The notes under the pieces: generated by a model
What the model was told of the DNA's origin: nothing
Databases searched by the model: none
The model's input: the letters and a program-made list of their open reading frames with translations, nothing else
Assembly (NCBI GenBank): GCA_910577235.1
Contig: CAJTMX010000004.1
Location: 83,337-147,336, forward strand
DNA length: 64,000 bases
Origin: an uncultured Acetatifactor sp.
GTDB lineage: Bacteria; Bacillota; Clostridia; Lachnospirales; Lachnospiraceae
Direction: 5' to 3'
Shown: positions 1 through 7,345 of the stretch, piece by piece
How the letters are laid out: every line of letters begins with the position of its first letter
How positions within the stretch are numbered: the stretch's first letter is position 1
Translations under genes and position numbers: made by a program

Positions 1-16
1 TAGAAACATTTTACGT

Positions 17-318
17 CAGTATCTGCCCGAACAACGCCCGGAGGATTTGCGGACGCCGCAGCGGCCGGAAATATCTCTGCGGGTGAAGGCGTTGGGAGGG
101 TGGATGCGGAACTCAAGACAGTATCTGCCCGAACAACGCCCAGAGGATTTGCGGACGCCGCAGCGGCCGGAAATATCTCTGCGGGTGAAGGCGTTGGGAG
201 GGTGGATGCGGAACTCAAGACAGTATCTGCCCGAACAACGCCCAGAGGATTTGCGGACGCCGCAGCGGCCGGAAATATCTCTGCGGGTGAGGCGTTGGGA
301 GGGCGGATGCGGAACTCA
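17..318. repeat. Three-copy 102-bp tandem repeat upstream of nrdR
   Basis: The segment beginning CAGTATCTGCCCGAACAACG starts at 17, 119 and 221, giving an exact 102-bp period. Copies 1 and 2 are almost identical. Copy 3 has lost one A in its GTGAAGGCG stretch and then runs into the nrdR ribosome-binding site. Each unit contains GCGGACGCCGC, CGGCCGGAAAT and a terminal GATGCGGAACTC. Because 102 is divisible by three, open frames run through the array, but I see no sign that they are translated. The unit belongs to the same family as single elements found upstream of other genes in this window. Confidence 0.95.
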
Positions 319-333
319 TATAGGAGAAGAGAG

Positions 334-783
334 ATGAAATGTCCTTTTTGCAGCCATGAAAATACCCGTGTGATCGACTCCCGCCCGGCGGAGGATAACA
401 ATTCCATTAGGCGCCGCAGAGTGTGCGACGAGTGCGGAAAGAGATTTACAACTTATGAGAAAGTGGAGACGATCCCCCTTATTGTCATTAAGAAGGACAA
501 TAACCGGGAGACTTATGAGCGCTCCAAGATCGAGGGCGGCGTGCTCAGGGCATGTCATAAGCGCCCGGTCAGTGCCCAGGCCATCACCGGTCTGGTGGAC
601 GAGGTGGAAAACGAGATATCCAACCGGGAGGAGAAAGAGATTTCCAGCCAGGTCATCGGCGAGCTGGTGATGAACAAGTTAAAGGATCTGGACGCGGTGG
701 CTTATGTGCGTTTCGCGTCCGTGTACAGGGAGTTCAAGGATGTGAATACTTTCATGGACGAGCTGAAAAAAGTATTGGAATAG
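334..783 (+). CDS. nrdR: Transcriptional repressor NrdR
   Basis: This 149-residue protein is the ATP/dATP-sensing repressor of ribonucleotide reductase operons. The N-terminus is a zinc ribbon with Cys3, Cys6, Cys31 and Cys34, followed by an Arg-rich stretch (IRRRRVCDECGKRF). An ATP-cone domain fills roughly residues 47-135 (ETIPLIVIKKD, then YERSKI and RPVS). The length matches the family. The start at 334 follows AGGAGAAGAG. The frame stays open upstream through the 102-bp repeats, but that extension is low-complexity and would precede the MKCPFC start usual for NrdR, so it was excluded. The target reductase genes are not in the window. The tandem repeat directly before the gene is the only odd feature. 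Confidence 0.96.
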   Translation: MKCPFCSHENTRVIDSRPAEDNNSIRRRRVCDECGKRFTTYEKVETIPLIVIKKDNNRETYERSKIEGGVLRACHKRPVSAQAITGLVDEVENEISNREEKEISSQVIGELVMNKLKDLDAVAYVRFASVYREFKDVNTFMDELKKVLE

Positions 784-788
784 ATCAT

Positions 789-821
789 AGGCAGGGATTC
801 CCAAGAGTTCCTGCCTGTTTT
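789..821 (+). terminator. Weak hairpin after nrdR
   Basis: AGGCAGG at 789-795 pairs with CCTGCCT at 810-816, followed by only a short GTTTT. It may act as a weak or partial terminator between nrdR and the next gene. Confidence 0.5.
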
Positions 822-841
822 GCGAAAAAAAGGAAACTGCC

Positions 842-1366
842 ATGTTAGAGAGATTTTTTCCGGATCATGAGGCGGAGAGCGCCTACGACATTGATTATCG
901 GGAGTTGTACCGGGCGGGCTACCGGGGCATTATCTTCGATATTGACAATACGCTGGTTCCTCACGGTGCCCCGGCGGACGAGCGCGCCGCGGCACTGTTT
1001 GCGCAGCTGCATGAGATAGGATATGCCACTGTGCTGTTGTCCAATAACAAAGAGCCCAGAGTAAAGAGTTTCGCGGAGCAGGTAAACGCCCGGTATCTGT
1101 TTAAGGCGGGCAAGCCCGGCAGGGAAGGATATCTGAAGGCCATGGAGCAGATGGGTACGGACAGGAGCAATACGCTGTTTGTGGGAGATCAGCTTTTTAC
1201 GGATGTATGGGGAGCAAGGAGAGTGGGGATCGTCAGCTATCTGACCCGGCCCATCCATCCCAGGGAGGAGATACAGATCGTATTAAAACGCAAGCTGGAG
1301 CGGATAGTACTGTATTTTTACCATAAAAGGCGACAAGAGTGTGAGCCCCGGCGGAACTCTTATTAG
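842..1366 (+). CDS. YqeG-family HAD IIIA phosphatase
   Basis: A 174-residue HAD-superfamily hydrolase of the YqeG type, a family widespread in Bacillota with no firmly assigned substrate. HAD motif I is IIFDIDNTLV, with nucleophile Asp33 and acid/base Asp35. Motif II is LLSNN, a conserved Lys lies in AGKPGR, and motif III is VGDQLFTD. The cap is minimal, as in the IIIA subclass. An AGGAAA ribosome-binding site precedes ATG 842. The gene sits 11 bases ahead of aroE on the same strand and is probably co-transcribed with the shikimate genes. The C-terminus is a basic tail (HKRRQECEPRR). Confidence 0.88.
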   Translation: MLERFFPDHEAESAYDIDYRELYRAGYRGIIFDIDNTLVPHGAPADERAAALFAQLHEIGYATVLLSNNKEPRVKSFAEQVNARYLFKAGKPGREGYLKAMEQMGTDRSNTLFVGDQLFTDVWGARRVGIVSYLTRPIHPREEIQIVLKRKLERIVLYFYHKRRQECEPRRNSY

Positions 1367-1377
1367 GAGGCATAAAT

Positions 1378-2271
1378 ATGTATACACCAGACGGACATAC
1401 CAGAACCTGCGGGCTGATCGGCAACCCGGTAGCCCATACACAGTCTCCTCTGATACAGAACCATTTGGCACAGATCACGGGACAGAATCTGGTCTATCTG
1501 CCTTTTCCGGTGGCCGATGGCAATCTGGAGGCGGCGGTGCGGGGAGCGCTGGCGCTGGACTTTCTGGGGCTGAATGTGACAGTGCCCTATAAAAGTGATG
1601 TGATCCCATATCTGGCCCAGATAGACCCGTTGGCGGAGCGGATCGGCGCGGTGAATACTCTGGTGCGCTGTCCGGAAGGCTACAGAGGCTACAATACGGA
1701 TATGCCCGGACTCTGCCGGGCCATGAGGCAGGAGGGAGTGGAGTTTGCCGGACGGGACGTGGTGATCCTGGGGTGCGGAGGAGTGGCCCGGGCAGTGGCA
1801 GTGATGCTGCTTGACCAGGGAGCCGCAGCCATACATATCTTGAATCGTACGGCGGAAAAGGCGCGAACGGTGGCGGAGGAGATCAACGGTATGGCGGGCA
1901 GAGACTTTGCCCAGGCATACGCGCTGGAGGACTATGAGCGGATACCGGGAGAGAAATGGCTGGTGATCCAGGCTACCAGCGCGGGTATGCACCCTCATGT
2001 GGACCAGGCCCCCATAGAGGAACCGGCATTCTACCGGAGAGTGGGAACAGGATATGATCTGATATTTAACCCCGGGACTACCCGCTTTATGGAGCTGACA
2101 CAGAGATATGGGGGACGGGCATATAACGGAGCACGCATGTTGGTGTATCAGGGAATCATCGCGTTTGAGCTCTGGACCCATACCTCCGTGGGGCAGGATG
2201 CGGCTGAGGAACTGTATCGGATGACGTGTCAGGCGCTGGAAGGGCAGCAGGAACAAGGAGCGGACCAATGA
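1378..2271 (+). CDS. aroE: Shikimate dehydrogenase
   Basis: A 297-residue NADP-dependent shikimate dehydrogenase that reduces 3-dehydroshikimate to shikimate in chorismate synthesis. The catalytic pair is visible as Lys72 in NVTVPYK and Asp108 in YNTDMPG. The Rossmann glycine loop is GCGGVARA (about 132-139), and NRT at 156-158 is the usual NADP-preferring turn. The substrate-binding SxS motif is changed to HTQSP, so its first Ser is Thr. The start follows AGGAGG, itself preceded by the GCGGAAC tail motif at 1351. The stop overlaps the aroK start by four bases, so aroE and aroK are probably translationally coupled. Confidence 0.96.
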   Translation: MYTPDGHTRTCGLIGNPVAHTQSPLIQNHLAQITGQNLVYLPFPVADGNLEAAVRGALALDFLGLNVTVPYKSDVIPYLAQIDPLAERIGAVNTLVRCPEGYRGYNTDMPGLCRAMRQEGVEFAGRDVVILGCGGVARAVAVMLLDQGAAAIHILNRTAEKARTVAEEINGMAGRDFAQAYALEDYERIPGEKWLVIQATSAGMHPHVDQAPIEEPAFYRRVGTGYDLIFNPGTTRFMELTQRYGGRAYNGARMLVYQGIIAFELWTHTSVGQDAAEELYRMTCQALEGQQEQGADQ

Positions 2272-2795
2272 AGAGAGAACCCAGGGAGAATGTGGTGCTG
2301 ATAGGATTTATGGGCTGTGGAAAATCCACGATGGGCATACGGCTGTCCTACCGGCTGCAATATATTTTGGAGGATACGGACAAGCTGATCGAGGCAAGAG
2401 CTGGAATGCCTGTCCGTGAGATATTTGCCAGCGAAGGCGAAGAGGCGTTTAGGGAGATGGAGACGCAGCTGTTGCGGAAACTTGCGGAGAAAAAGGGTCC
2501 CCGCGTTTATTCCGTGGGCGGCGGAACTCCGGTTCGCACCGTAAACCGTCCGCTGCTGAAAAAGCTGGGAACCGTGGTATATCTGCGCACCCGGCCGGAA
2601 ACCGTCTACGAGCGTCTGAAAAACGATACAGCCAGACCGCTTTTGCAGGGGGAGGACCCTCTGGGAAAGATCCGCAGCCTGATGGCCGATCGGGAAACGG
2701 CCTATGCGGAGACGGCGGATGTGATTCTGGATGTGGATGAGATGACCCCTGATCAGGTGGTGGAGAGCATTTTGTGGAGCATCATGCAAAGGTAA
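2268..2795 (+). CDS. aroK: Shikimate kinase
   Basis: A 175-residue shikimate kinase that phosphorylates shikimate at the 3-hydroxyl using ATP. Walker A is GFMGCGKST (residues 13-21), the shikimate-binding DTD is in LEDTDKLIE, the glycine motif is VGGGTP, and the lid arginine lies in TARPLL. ATG 2268 overlaps the aroE stop (ATGA) and follows AAGGAG. An in-frame start 42 bases upstream inside aroE lacks a ribosome-binding site and was rejected. The length is normal for a single-domain AroK. Confidence 0.96.
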   Translation: MKREPRENVVLIGFMGCGKSTMGIRLSYRLQYILEDTDKLIEARAGMPVREIFASEGEEAFREMETQLLRKLAEKKGPRVYSVGGGTPVRTVNRPLLKKLGTVVYLRTRPETVYERLKNDTARPLLQGEDPLGKIRSLMADRETAYAETADVILDVDEMTPDQVVESILWSIMQR

Positions 2796-2850
2796 GGGGC
2801 ATTTTCAAATATTGATCGGTGTATACTAAATCATGCAAAGGAGTACGACT

Positions 2851-3288
2851 ATGAAGATTTTGGTAATCAACGGACCCAATATTAATTTTCTGGGAATCAG
2901 GGAAAAAAGCGTATACGGAACTCAGGACTACGCGTATCTGGAGCGTATGATCCGGGAGAAGGCCTGTCAGGACGGCCATGATATCACGGTATTCCAGAGC
3001 AATCACGAGGGCGCGATCATCGACAGGATACAGGAGGCTTATTATGACGGCACGGAGGGCATCGTCATCAATCCCGGCGCTTATACCCATTACAGCTACG
3101 CCATACGGGACGCGCTGGCCAGTATTCCTGCACCCAAGGCGGAGGTTCATATCTCGGATATCACCCAGAGGGAGGATTTTCGCAAGGTGTCTGTCACGGC
3201 TCCGGTCTGTCAGAAACAGATTTACGGAAAGGGTCTCCCCGGATATCTTGACGCCATTGACTTTATCGCGGATCTGGGTAAATCGTAA
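2851..3288 (+). CDS. aroQ: Type II 3-dehydroquinate dehydratase
   Basis: A 145-residue type II dehydroquinase that converts 3-dehydroquinate to 3-dehydroshikimate, the step before AroE. It shows INGPNINFLGIRE, catalytic Tyr22 in VYG, SNHEG, the NPGAYTHYS loop and the EVHISD histidine. The usual substrate-contacting EVHxSN reads EVHISD here. ATG 2851 lies eight bases after AAAGGAG. An in-frame ATG at 2833 would start before that site and was rejected. The family forms dodecamers. It completes a run of three shikimate enzymes. Confidence 0.95.
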   Translation: MKILVINGPNINFLGIREKSVYGTQDYAYLERMIREKACQDGHDITVFQSNHEGAIIDRIQEAYYDGTEGIVINPGAYTHYSYAIRDALASIPAPKAEVHISDITQREDFRKVSVTAPVCQKQIYGKGLPGYLDAIDFIADLGKS

Positions 3289-3395
3289 CAGTTTATAGAC
3301 ATTTTATGGTCAATTTAGAAAAAAACAGTTGAAAAATGCCAATATTTATTATACAATCAAAAAGAATTATAACGTGAATATGGAGGAAGTATATT

Positions 3396-3953
3396 ATGAT
3401 TTCTGCAGGTGATTTCAGAAATGGTATTACTATTGAGTTTGATAATAATATCTACCAGATTATTGAATTCCAGCATGTAAAGCCCGGCAAGGGAGCCGCG
3501 TTTGTCAGAACCAAGCTGAAGAACGTGATCAACGGCGGCGTAGTGGAGAAGACCTTCAGACCCACCGAGAAATGCCCCCAGGCCCGCATTGACAGAAAGG
3601 ATATGCAGTATTTATACTCTGACGGCGACTTATTCAATTTCATGGACACCGAGACCTATGACCAGGTTGCGCTGAATGCCGAGACAGTGGGAGACGCCCT
3701 AAAGTTCGTGAAAGAGAATGAGATGTGCAAGGTTTGTTCCCATAACGGCAATGTTTTCTCCGTGGAGCCTCCCCTGTTTGTGGAGTTGGAGATCACAGAC
3801 ACCGAACCCGGTTTCAAGGGAGACACCGCCACCGGAGCTACCAAACCCGCTGTGGTTGAGACAGGTGCTACCGTGTATGTGCCTCTGTTTGTGGATCGTG
3901 GGGACAAGATTAAGATCGACACCAGAACCGGTGAATATCTGTCCAGAGTATAA
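3396..3953 (+). CDS. efp: Elongation factor P
   Basis: A 185-residue EF-P, which enters the ribosomal E site and relieves stalling at polyproline stretches. All three beta-barrel domains are present. The modified tip residue is Lys32 in HVKPGKGAAF, and the C-terminus carries the conserved DRGDKIKIDTRTGEYLSRV-type ending. The start follows GGAGG. A possible promoter (TTGAAA at 3329, TATACA at 3350) has a short 15-base spacer. Adjacency to aroQ is a recurrent arrangement in Bacillota. A strong terminator follows. Confidence 0.97.
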   Translation: MISAGDFRNGITIEFDNNIYQIIEFQHVKPGKGAAFVRTKLKNVINGGVVEKTFRPTEKCPQARIDRKDMQYLYSDGDLFNFMDTETYDQVALNAETVGDALKFVKENEMCKVCSHNGNVFSVEPPLFVELEITDTEPGFKGDTATGATKPAVVETGATVYVPLFVDRGDKIKIDTRTGEYLSRV

Positions 3954-3979
3954 AGACATATACCGACTGACCGCTTGTA

Positions 3980-4011
3980 AGAGAATGGATTTTTTTCCAT
4001 TCTCTTTTTTA
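3980..4011 (+). terminator. Intrinsic terminator after efp
   Basis: A perfect 10-bp stem (AGAGAATGGA at 3980-3989, TCCATTCTCT at 3996-4005) is followed by a T run. Confidence 0.93.
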
Positions 4012-4070
4012 TTTACAACTACAGATGCGGCGATTTTTATGTCGCGGTAAAAACTTATCTTATAAAGAGA

Positions 4071-4130
4071 GTGCGTAATATTACGTACGGTATGTTTTTA
4101 TCTGAATAATATCACAGAATTGCCTGTGAT
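4071..4130 (+). promoter_or_regulatory. Operator-like palindrome and hairpin before the DUF5688 gene
   Basis: GTGCGTAATATTACGTAC at 4071-4088 is an 18-bp palindrome with one mismatched pair. It lies just after a TATAAA box at 4061. ATCACAG at 4111-4117 and CTGTGAT at 4124-4130 form a perfect 7-bp stem with a six-base loop, ending a few bases before the AAGGAGG site. The regulator is unknown. Confidence 0.45.
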
Positions 4131-4147
4131 GCACAAGGAGGAAAATA

Positions 4148-5053
4148 ATGAGATTAGAGAAATTTATAAATATGGTGCAGGCCAGAGTGCAGGATGTAGC
4201 CGGAGCGGATGCCTGCGTACAGGTACAGGAGGTCAGAAAAAACAATAATGTGCTGCTGCACGGCATGAGCATCTTGCGAAAAGGGCAGAACGTGTCCCCC
4301 ACAATTTATCTGGACAGCTTTTATGAGATGATGGAGGAGGGGATGGATGTGGAACACATTGTCAAGAGAATCCTGGAAGTTTATGTAAAAGGCCTTCCCA
4401 AGGGCAATGTGGATATGGAATTTTTTAAAGATTTTGACAGTGTCAAGGACCGGGTCGTCTTCCGTCTGGTCAACCGGGAAAAAAACCGGGAACTGCTCCG
4501 TGAAGTTCCCCATGTGGAGTTTTTTGATCTGGCAATTTGTTTCTGTTACAGCTATGAAAATCCTGAGATCGGAGAGGGCATGATACTGATCCACGATACG
4601 CATGTGGAGATGTGGAAGACCTGTCACCGGGAACTGATGAGGCTGGCGGAACACAATACGCCGCGGCTCATGCCGGGCTGGCTGTGCAGCATGGACAGCG
4701 CTCTGAAAGGAGTATTGGACGAGGAGGCTCTGGATCAGCTGCGGCAAATGCAAAAGGAAACGGGCAAGTACATGTATGTGTTGTCCAATGACAGGCGATG
4801 CCATGGGGCAGCCGCTATCCTGTATCCGGGAATGCTGGAGAGGGCTGCGCGGCAGATGGGAGGCAGCTTTTATATTCTTCCCAGTTCCATACACGAGGTG
4901 ATACTGCTGCGGGATGAAAGCTCAGACGGCGGCGACCGGCTGCACGAAATGATCGAGGATATCAACATAAACCAACTCCGGGAGGAGGAGGTTCTGTCCG
5001 ATTATGCGTATCGGTATGACGCGGTGACAGGGAAGGTCGAGGAAATTCTTTAA
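4148..5053 (+). CDS. DUF5688 family protein
   Basis: A 301-residue soluble protein that I recognise as the DUF5688 type, common in Lachnospiraceae and of unknown function. It has no signal peptide or membrane helix. The N-terminal third is an acidic-basic helical region (residues 1-100), and the remainder is mixed alpha/beta with conserved-looking blocks GMILIHDTHVEMW, LCSMDSALKG and YVLSNDRRCHGAAAILYPG. The start follows AAGGAGG. The gene stands alone between the efp terminator and the tRNA-Arg promoter. Upstream dyads suggest it is specifically regulated. Confidence 0.75.
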   Translation: MRLEKFINMVQARVQDVAGADACVQVQEVRKNNNVLLHGMSILRKGQNVSPTIYLDSFYEMMEEGMDVEHIVKRILEVYVKGLPKGNVDMEFFKDFDSVKDRVVFRLVNREKNRELLREVPHVEFFDLAICFCYSYENPEIGEGMILIHDTHVEMWKTCHRELMRLAEHNTPRLMPGWLCSMDSALKGVLDEEALDQLRQMQKETGKYMYVLSNDRRCHGAAAILYPGMLERAARQMGGSFYILPSSIHEVILLRDESSDGGDRLHEMIEDININQLREEEVLSDYAYRYDAVTGKVEEIL

Positions 5054-5119
5054 AATCGTATGTTTTCTATTAAAAATCTTAACTTTTCGATAAAAATATA
5101 AATTTCCGAAAAAAGTAGC

Positions 5120-5148
5120 TAGACAGATAGAAAGTTTTGTGTTATGAT
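5120..5148 (+). promoter_or_regulatory. Promoter of tRNA-Arg
   Basis: TAGACA at 5120-5125 and TATGAT at 5143-5148 have a 17-base spacer. The predicted start, near 5155, falls inside the left arm of an inverted repeat that encloses the tRNA. Confidence 0.65.
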
Positions 5149-5150
5149 AG

Positions 5151-5268
5151 TCAAGGTGATGTAATAAATTTGTAACATTTGCGTCCGTAGTCTAATGGAT
5201 AGAACGAAGGCCTCCGACGCCTTTAATGCAGGTTCGATTCCTGTCGGACGCACTTTACATCACCTTGA
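5151..5268 (+). repeat. Perfect 14-bp inverted repeat enclosing tRNA-Arg
   Basis: TCAAGGTGATGTAA at 5151-5164 is the exact reverse complement of 5255-5268. The arms flank the tRNA asymmetrically, 16 bases before and 2 bases after the mature sequence. In a precursor starting near 5155 most of the stem could form, bringing leader and trailer together next to the acceptor stem. Confidence 0.85.
5181..5252 (+). tRNA. tRNA-Arg(CCG)
   Basis: A full cloverleaf folds. The acceptor is GCGTCCG with CGGACGC, the anticodon stem is AAGGC/GCCTT with loop CTCCGAC (anticodon CCG), and the T arm is GCAGG-TTCGATT-CCTGT with one G-T pair. The discriminator is A, and CCA is not encoded. Confidence 0.95.
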
Positions 5269-5357
5269 TTATTTATGTGGCATTTTCGTAGAGACCACAG
5301 CTGATACGAGAGTCCTGCATTCCGGGCTCTTTTGTTTTTAACAGAAAGGTATGGGTT

Positions 5358-6566
5358 ATGATAAAAAATAGATGGAAAGCAATCCTGGATTTTGCGGTGC
5401 GAAACAGTAAGCTTGTCTTTCCTGTGATACTGATCGCTGCCGTTGCAACTACTGTGACTCTGGCTTTGAGGGCGGGAGAAGAGCAGGAAACGGACCCCTC
5501 CATATCTCTTCCGGAATCCACCGAAGAGGCAATGCAGACGCCGCAGCCGGATGAGGAACCGGTGAATACTACAATGGAGAGGAACACGGACGGCGATCTC
5601 TACAGTCTGATGGCTACCTATTACAATGCGCTTGCATTGGGAGATGTGGAGACTATCAAAAGCATTTCCAGCTATATGGAGGACACGGAAGAGATCAGGA
5701 TACCGGAGATGGCAAAATATGTGGAAAGCTATCCTCTGATCGAAATATATACAAAGCCCGGTCCGAGAGAGAATTCTTTACTGGCTTATGTATATACTCA
5801 TATGACTGTGGTGGGCTTTGAAGAGGAAGTCCCGGCCATGAAAACCTTCTATGTCTGTACCAGAGAGGACGGTACGCTGTATCTGAACACCGATGAGGTG
5901 GTGCCGGATGAGGAGTTGGAATATATCCGTGAGATGAATCTGCAGGATGACGTGGTGGAGTTGGTCAATCAGACTAACGTGGAATGCAATGAGATCTTTT
6001 TGGGCAATGCGGACCTCTTTTACTTTGTTCAGGAAGTGGCGGCGGATGTGAAAAAGACCACGGGTGAGACATTGGCAGCCCTAAACAATACCGAAACCGG
6101 TGAACCGGAAGGGGGCAGCGCTCCTGCGGAAGGCGGCCAGGAAGTTACGCAGGCTCCGGAGACGGTGACTCCGCAGCCCACATCCGGTACGGCCACCACT
6201 ACCGTGAATGTCCGCGCATCCGACAGCGAACAGGCGGAGAAGATCGGCAAAGTGGCGAGCGGCACGGAAGTACCCATCGTGGAACAGCAGTTGAACGGCT
6301 GGACCCATATCCTTTTTGAAGGAAAAGACGGTTATATTAAATCCGAGTATCTGAGAGTAGCGGAGGTTGTGGATAACAGTCAGGTCATCGGTCAGGTGAC
6401 AGCTACCACCAATATCAATGTGCGTATGGCTCCCAGTCAGGATTCGGCCAAATTGGGCGTTTTGACAGGAGGAGACACGCTGGATCTGTTGGAAAGGGCT
6501 GATGGCTGGTGCAAAGTTATATACGGCGGTAAGGTGGGTTATGTGAAGGAAGAATATGTGCAGTAG
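5358..6566 (+). CDS. Membrane-anchored protein with two C-terminal SH3b domains
   Basis: A 402-residue protein with one membrane segment (about residues 17-38), after which most of the protein should be extracellular. Residues 40-75 are an acidic Pro/Glu/Thr linker, and about 80-230 form a globular domain I do not recognise. A second low-complexity Gly/Glu/Pro/Thr linker follows (245-285). Two bacterial SH3 repeats then carry the marks TTTVNVRA...DGYIKSEYL and TTNINVRM...VGYVKEEYV. SH3b domains usually bind peptidoglycan or peptides. No catalytic domain is visible. AAAGG precedes ATG 5358. A terminator follows, so the gene is probably monocistronic. Confidence 0.82.
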   Translation: MIKNRWKAILDFAVRNSKLVFPVILIAAVATTVTLALRAGEEQETDPSISLPESTEEAMQTPQPDEEPVNTTMERNTDGDLYSLMATYYNALALGDVETIKSISSYMEDTEEIRIPEMAKYVESYPLIEIYTKPGPRENSLLAYVYTHMTVVGFEEEVPAMKTFYVCTREDGTLYLNTDEVVPDEELEYIREMNLQDDVVELVNQTNVECNEIFLGNADLFYFVQEVAADVKKTTGETLAALNNTETGEPEGGSAPAEGGQEVTQAPETVTPQPTSGTATTTVNVRASDSEQAEKIGKVASGTEVPIVEQQLNGWTHILFEGKDGYIKSEYLRVAEVVDNSQVIGQVTATTNINVRMAPSQDSAKLGVLTGGDTLDLLERADGWCKVIYGGKVGYVKEEYVQ

Positions 6567-6610
6567 TTTTGTATAGATTTTACGGTTTGCCATATACTAG
6601 GAAAGAAAGA

Positions 6611-6640
6611 GGATGTTGTCTTAGGACAGCATCCTTTTTT
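6611..6640 (+). terminator. Intrinsic terminator after the SH3b protein
   Basis: GGATGTTGTC pairs with GACAGCATCC (one G-T pair) and is followed by TTTTTT. Confidence 0.93.
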
Positions 6641-6660
6641 CTGCGAATGTAAATTATTTT

Positions 6661-6733
6661 GCGGCCGCTGTCGGCCGGAAATTGCTCTGCGGAAAAGCGT
6701 CAGAAGGGCCGCGGCGGAACTATAAATAAGGAG
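6661..6733 (+). repeat. Dispersed GC-rich 5' element, copy before the 6742 gene
   Basis: The copy contains CGGCCGGAAATTGCTCTGCGG and ends GGCGGAACTATAAATAAGGAGG in two adjacent pieces. It matches the repeat unit at 17-318 in order and spacing. GCGGCC at its start can pair with GGCCGC at 6707-6712. It runs directly into the ribosome-binding site of the next gene. Confidence 0.75.
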
Positions 6734-6741
6734 GAAAATAT

Positions 6742-7173
6742 ATGAGATCACAGGAAGTGGCAGTGTATAAGGAGATCCAGAAAAACACAGAGATGGCCAT
6801 GAAAGCCCTCGACATTATGCATGAGAAAATTTATGATGAAGATCTGGCCCGGCAGATGTCCCGGCAGTCCCTGAAATACTCGGAGATACACAATCAGGCG
6901 GTTTCCCAGCTGCTACAGGCCAAGGCAGAGCCATATCATGAAAGTCATGTGGAAAATCTGATGCTGGCGGGTGCCATCCATTACAATACCCTGCTGAATA
7001 CCAGCACCAGCCATATTGCGGAAATGTTGATAAAGGGCAGTAACCAGGGAATCATGGATATGAACCGTATACTGAACCGCAATGCGGAGGCGGGAGAAAA
7101 GCCCACCATGCTGGCCCAACAATTGATCTCGTTTGAGGAAAAAAACGTAGAACGATTGACAAAATATCTTTAA
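6742..7173 (+). CDS. Small all-helical protein, possibly ferritin-like or spore-coat related
   Basis: A 143-residue soluble protein that looks entirely helical. Heptad-like segments span residues 5-28, 30-60, 68-105 and 118-143, and there is no signal peptide or Cys. The pattern suggests a four-helix bundle of the ferritin-like or CotF-like kind, but I cannot identify conserved metal ligands and assign no function. ATG 6742 follows AAGGAGG. The dispersed GC-rich element supplies its leader. The gene is flanked by terminators or promoters on both sides and is probably monocistronic. Confidence 0.7.
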   Translation: MRSQEVAVYKEIQKNTEMAMKALDIMHEKIYDEDLARQMSRQSLKYSEIHNQAVSQLLQAKAEPYHESHVENLMLAGAIHYNTLLNTSTSHIAEMLIKGSNQGIMDMNRILNRNAEAGEKPTMLAQQLISFEEKNVERLTKYL

Positions 7174-7180
7174 TGAAACT

Positions 7181-7227
7181 ATTGCGCAAACTTTATTATT
7201 GTATACATGTATAATTTCTTGTGCAAT
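7181..7227. promoter_or_regulatory. Imperfect dyad upstream of gdhA
   Basis: ATTGCGCAA at 7181-7189 and TTGTGCAAT at 7219-7227 are inverted with one mismatch. They flank a 12-bp palindrome, TATACATGTATA at 7202-7213. It could be the end of the preceding transcript or an upstream operator for gdhA; no T run supports a terminator. Confidence 0.35.
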
Positions 7228-7277
7228 TTGTATAAAAAAGTCAAGAAAACTTCTCAAATTTAGCGTGATAAAGCATG

Positions 7278-7306
7278 TTGCCTGATCGTGAAAGTAGCGA
7301 TATAAT
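7278..7306 (+). promoter_or_regulatory. gdhA promoter
   Basis: TTGCCT at 7278-7283 and a perfect TATAAT at 7301-7306 have a 17-base spacer, about 40 bases before the gene. Confidence 0.8.
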
Positions 7307-7345
7307 ATAGGACATGGGAAAATACATTATAAGGAGGACATGCAC

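Noticed and set aside
47..337. Open frames across the 102-bp repeats, including an in-frame N-terminal extension of nrdR
   Set aside because: They follow from a repeat length divisible by three. They lack ribosome-binding sites, and NrdR proteins begin at the MKCPFC position.
1363..2268. Long antisense open frame over aroE (301 codons)
   Set aside because: The sense strand encodes a complete AroE with catalytic residues. The antisense product is His/Arg-rich and family-less, typical of a shadow frame in GC-rich DNA.
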